Position numbers and translations under genes: made by a program
Shown here: in pieces, positions 57,101 through 60,100 of the stretch
How positions within the stretch are numbered: the stretch's first letter is position 1
Layout of the letters: every line of letters begins with the position of its first letter
Assembly (NCBI GenBank): GCA_963971305.1
Contig: OZ020305.1
Location: forward strand, 1,459,001-1,523,000
DNA: 64,000 bases
DNA from: Arcuatula senhousia
Lineage: Eukaryota; Mollusca; Bivalvia; Mytilida; Mytilidae
Direction of reading: 5' to 3'
Notes under the pieces: generated by a model
Databases searched by the model: none
What the model saw: only the letters and a program-made list of their open reading frames with translations
What the model was told of the DNA's origin: nothing

Positions 57101-60100
57101 CTTACTTGTTTGACTTAGTCTCCTCTTCTGTGACACCCCATCTTAAATCAACTTCAAATATATTGATAAAATGTTTCTTTCCAAGGGCACGTAACTCTGG
57201 GAAGACATAACGAGTCAGGACATCTCTTTCACCGTGCATATCACGAAATGTTGAGGAAATGAAAACTCTAAAGGTTCTCCAGCTGAAACCAAGAAAGTAC
57301 CATATTGTTAATTTTATAAATAATTGTAAAATTTTATCTAATTATTCCTATTTCAAATAGCAAAATTAGTTTTAAAATACAATAGGAATACAGTAGAAGT
57401 CAGGAAGGACCTTGTCATCCAGAAAAATTATAGAGTTCATAAATAATTGTGAACAGACAAACATCGAGACAGACAATGTGAAAGCTTTAGCCTATAGAGC
57501 TCCTGCATCTACATATATATTGAAACAATAAACAAATACAAAAACAAAAACTTATTCAAAAACTTTAGATACATGGAAATATACAACTTTTTTATATTTA
57601 TGCATATATATATATATATATCAAAAATTTCTAAAATGCACAATTTAACTGCAAAAAATCTGCGGTCATAGAATGTTTATATTGAAATACTTATGTCCAA
57701 GAGCATCATTTGGGTATCTGTATACATTTTTTACGACAGCAAAATGGATACGAGTAAAAATAATATAATTCACAAATTTTCAATTGGAACATCCATTGCA
57801 GATTTTTTGAATTGCTGTTTATTCATGTAGGTAGTGTTGCGTTCACTTTTCCCACATTTCATTATTTTCTATTTAAACACAACCTAAACTTGGTGTATGA
57901 TGAAGGACATACAAATGTTGAAAATTCTTTTTTATTTTCAAATTTAAACATTATTTGTAATGATCTGAATTTCTTAGCTTCTTCATATTTTTAAACGTAA
58001 GTGTTGACTATTTTTTTCAGATTGCTTTACCTTGGTGTGTTTGACATGATTTGCAGTGATCCTAATGTTTTATTACCTGGGTGTGTTTTTATTACCTTGG
58101 TGTGTTTGACATGATTGGTAGTGATCCTAATGTTTTATTACCTGGGTGTGTTTGACATGGTTGGCAGTGGTCTCTCTATGACTGGTGCTCTGGCTGATTT
58201 GACGTTATCCAAAGATACAGGCATCGGCTTCAGTTTGAAAAATTCATCGATTTTCTCCACATGTAACAGTTGTCCCCCTTCTCCTCTCTCAGCGATGAAC
58301 CTGGAAAGGTTAAATTATATAAATACATTTTATTTCTTCCTTTCATTACAGTAAGTACATGTAAATGTAATTTAATTCTTAAAGTTCTGAAAATGTTTTA
58401 AAAAAAGCTTAATTCATTGAACATTGCTTTTTATACATCTGACTTTTTTGTCACAAGTTTATATGTGAACATGGTTGTATAGCAGGGTCCACATGGGAAC
58501 CCAGGGGGCTGCCATGTCCACAAAACTATTGCATGACAAAGCCTAAGCCACTCTTAGATCAGTCAATAGGCCTTACTTGATCCCATGCTGATGCTGCATA
58601 CCAATTAACAAGAGGTTGTGATTAGCAGTTGCTGAGAAGACTGTTACTAAAAAAATTTCCCCGGCTGCTACCAACACTTACCATAAAATATCAAGGATTT
58701 TTCACTCCATGAAATCTGGTCAAAAATGTTCAGAATAATGATCATGTCCTACCTGAGTATAGCATCACTAAAGCCTGTTATGTAGATATCATTATCATGT
58801 TCTGGCTTGATCGACTCATCAAAGCTAAAATTAAAAGTATATTAATACTAAAGCCTGTTATGTAGATATCATTATCATGTTCTGGCTTGATCGACTCATC
58901 AAAACTAAAATTAAAAGTATATCAATACTAAAGCCTGTTATGTAGATATCATTATCATGTTCTGGCTTGATCGACTCATCAAAACTAAAATTAAAAGTAT
59001 ATCAATACTAAAGCCTGTTATGTAGATATCATTATCATGTTCTGGCTTGATCGACTCATCAAAACTAAAATTAAAAGTATAACATTAATAAAATTATTTC
59101 TTCTCTTAAAAAAATCCTCCAATTAAGATATGGCAAGCAGTGGCCACTGATGAATGTTGAAAGTTGCCGTTCAAGGTTTTTTAATCGCAAGTTTTAAAAA
59201 TTTTGCATTTTTTTATAGATAATGTACTATGCCAGCATTGGCCAGTCTAGAAAATTAAGATTCGGGATTCACTTGCCCAAATCCTTGATTTTTAGTTTTT
59301 GGTCTATTTATCCAATATCATATTTCCCGAGTTTAAATTCCCCGAGGTTAGCCTGCTCCGGCACCAACACTTTTGAGCTGGAGAATACATCAAAGCTTTA
59401 AATTATCCGTCTAAATTTCAAAATTGTCTAAACCCTAAGGTTCTTCCTACCCCAGACATAGGTTGAATATCTTAGTAATAATTTGGTTCCCCAGTGTGGT
59501 ATTTTTGGTTATACTGTTCTATGCTCTTCATATTCATACAGTGTTTGGCATTTTCAATATTTTTGGTAGAGCGCCTCTAATGAGTCTCGAATAGACGAAA
59601 CGCGCGTCAGGCGTAGCAAAATTTATTGTCTGGAACTTTGTTGTCATTTGTATTCCGCCAAATTTCACTTGTCTGAAAAGAATTTTACTGGCAGAGGAAA
59701 GTAGGCCAGTGCTAATTTAGCAGAGTTTGTGCACATATATTCAATGTCTCATTTTCATGTATATACCAAGTCTGAGCAATATCTCCAGTATGTAAAAAGT
59801 TTTTTTTTTTCTTTCTGGAAATTTGAGATTTATTACTCCCCTTTGGTAGTAATCTTGTTGACATATATATTCTGGTGTTACTCACCCACATCCATTGCCC
59901 TTGAACGAGATGTTGACATACAGAAGATTGGGGTTCACTAACTGTCTGAACTTCTTCAGGAAAAACGACACAAAGTTATCTCGATTGTAATCTTCACCTC
60001 CACTAAGTATAACGAGATTGTCAATCTGTAAAATATAGTATGGTATTTTATTAGTTCTACAAGAGCCATAATCCCTCTATATATAAATATCTAAACTGTA

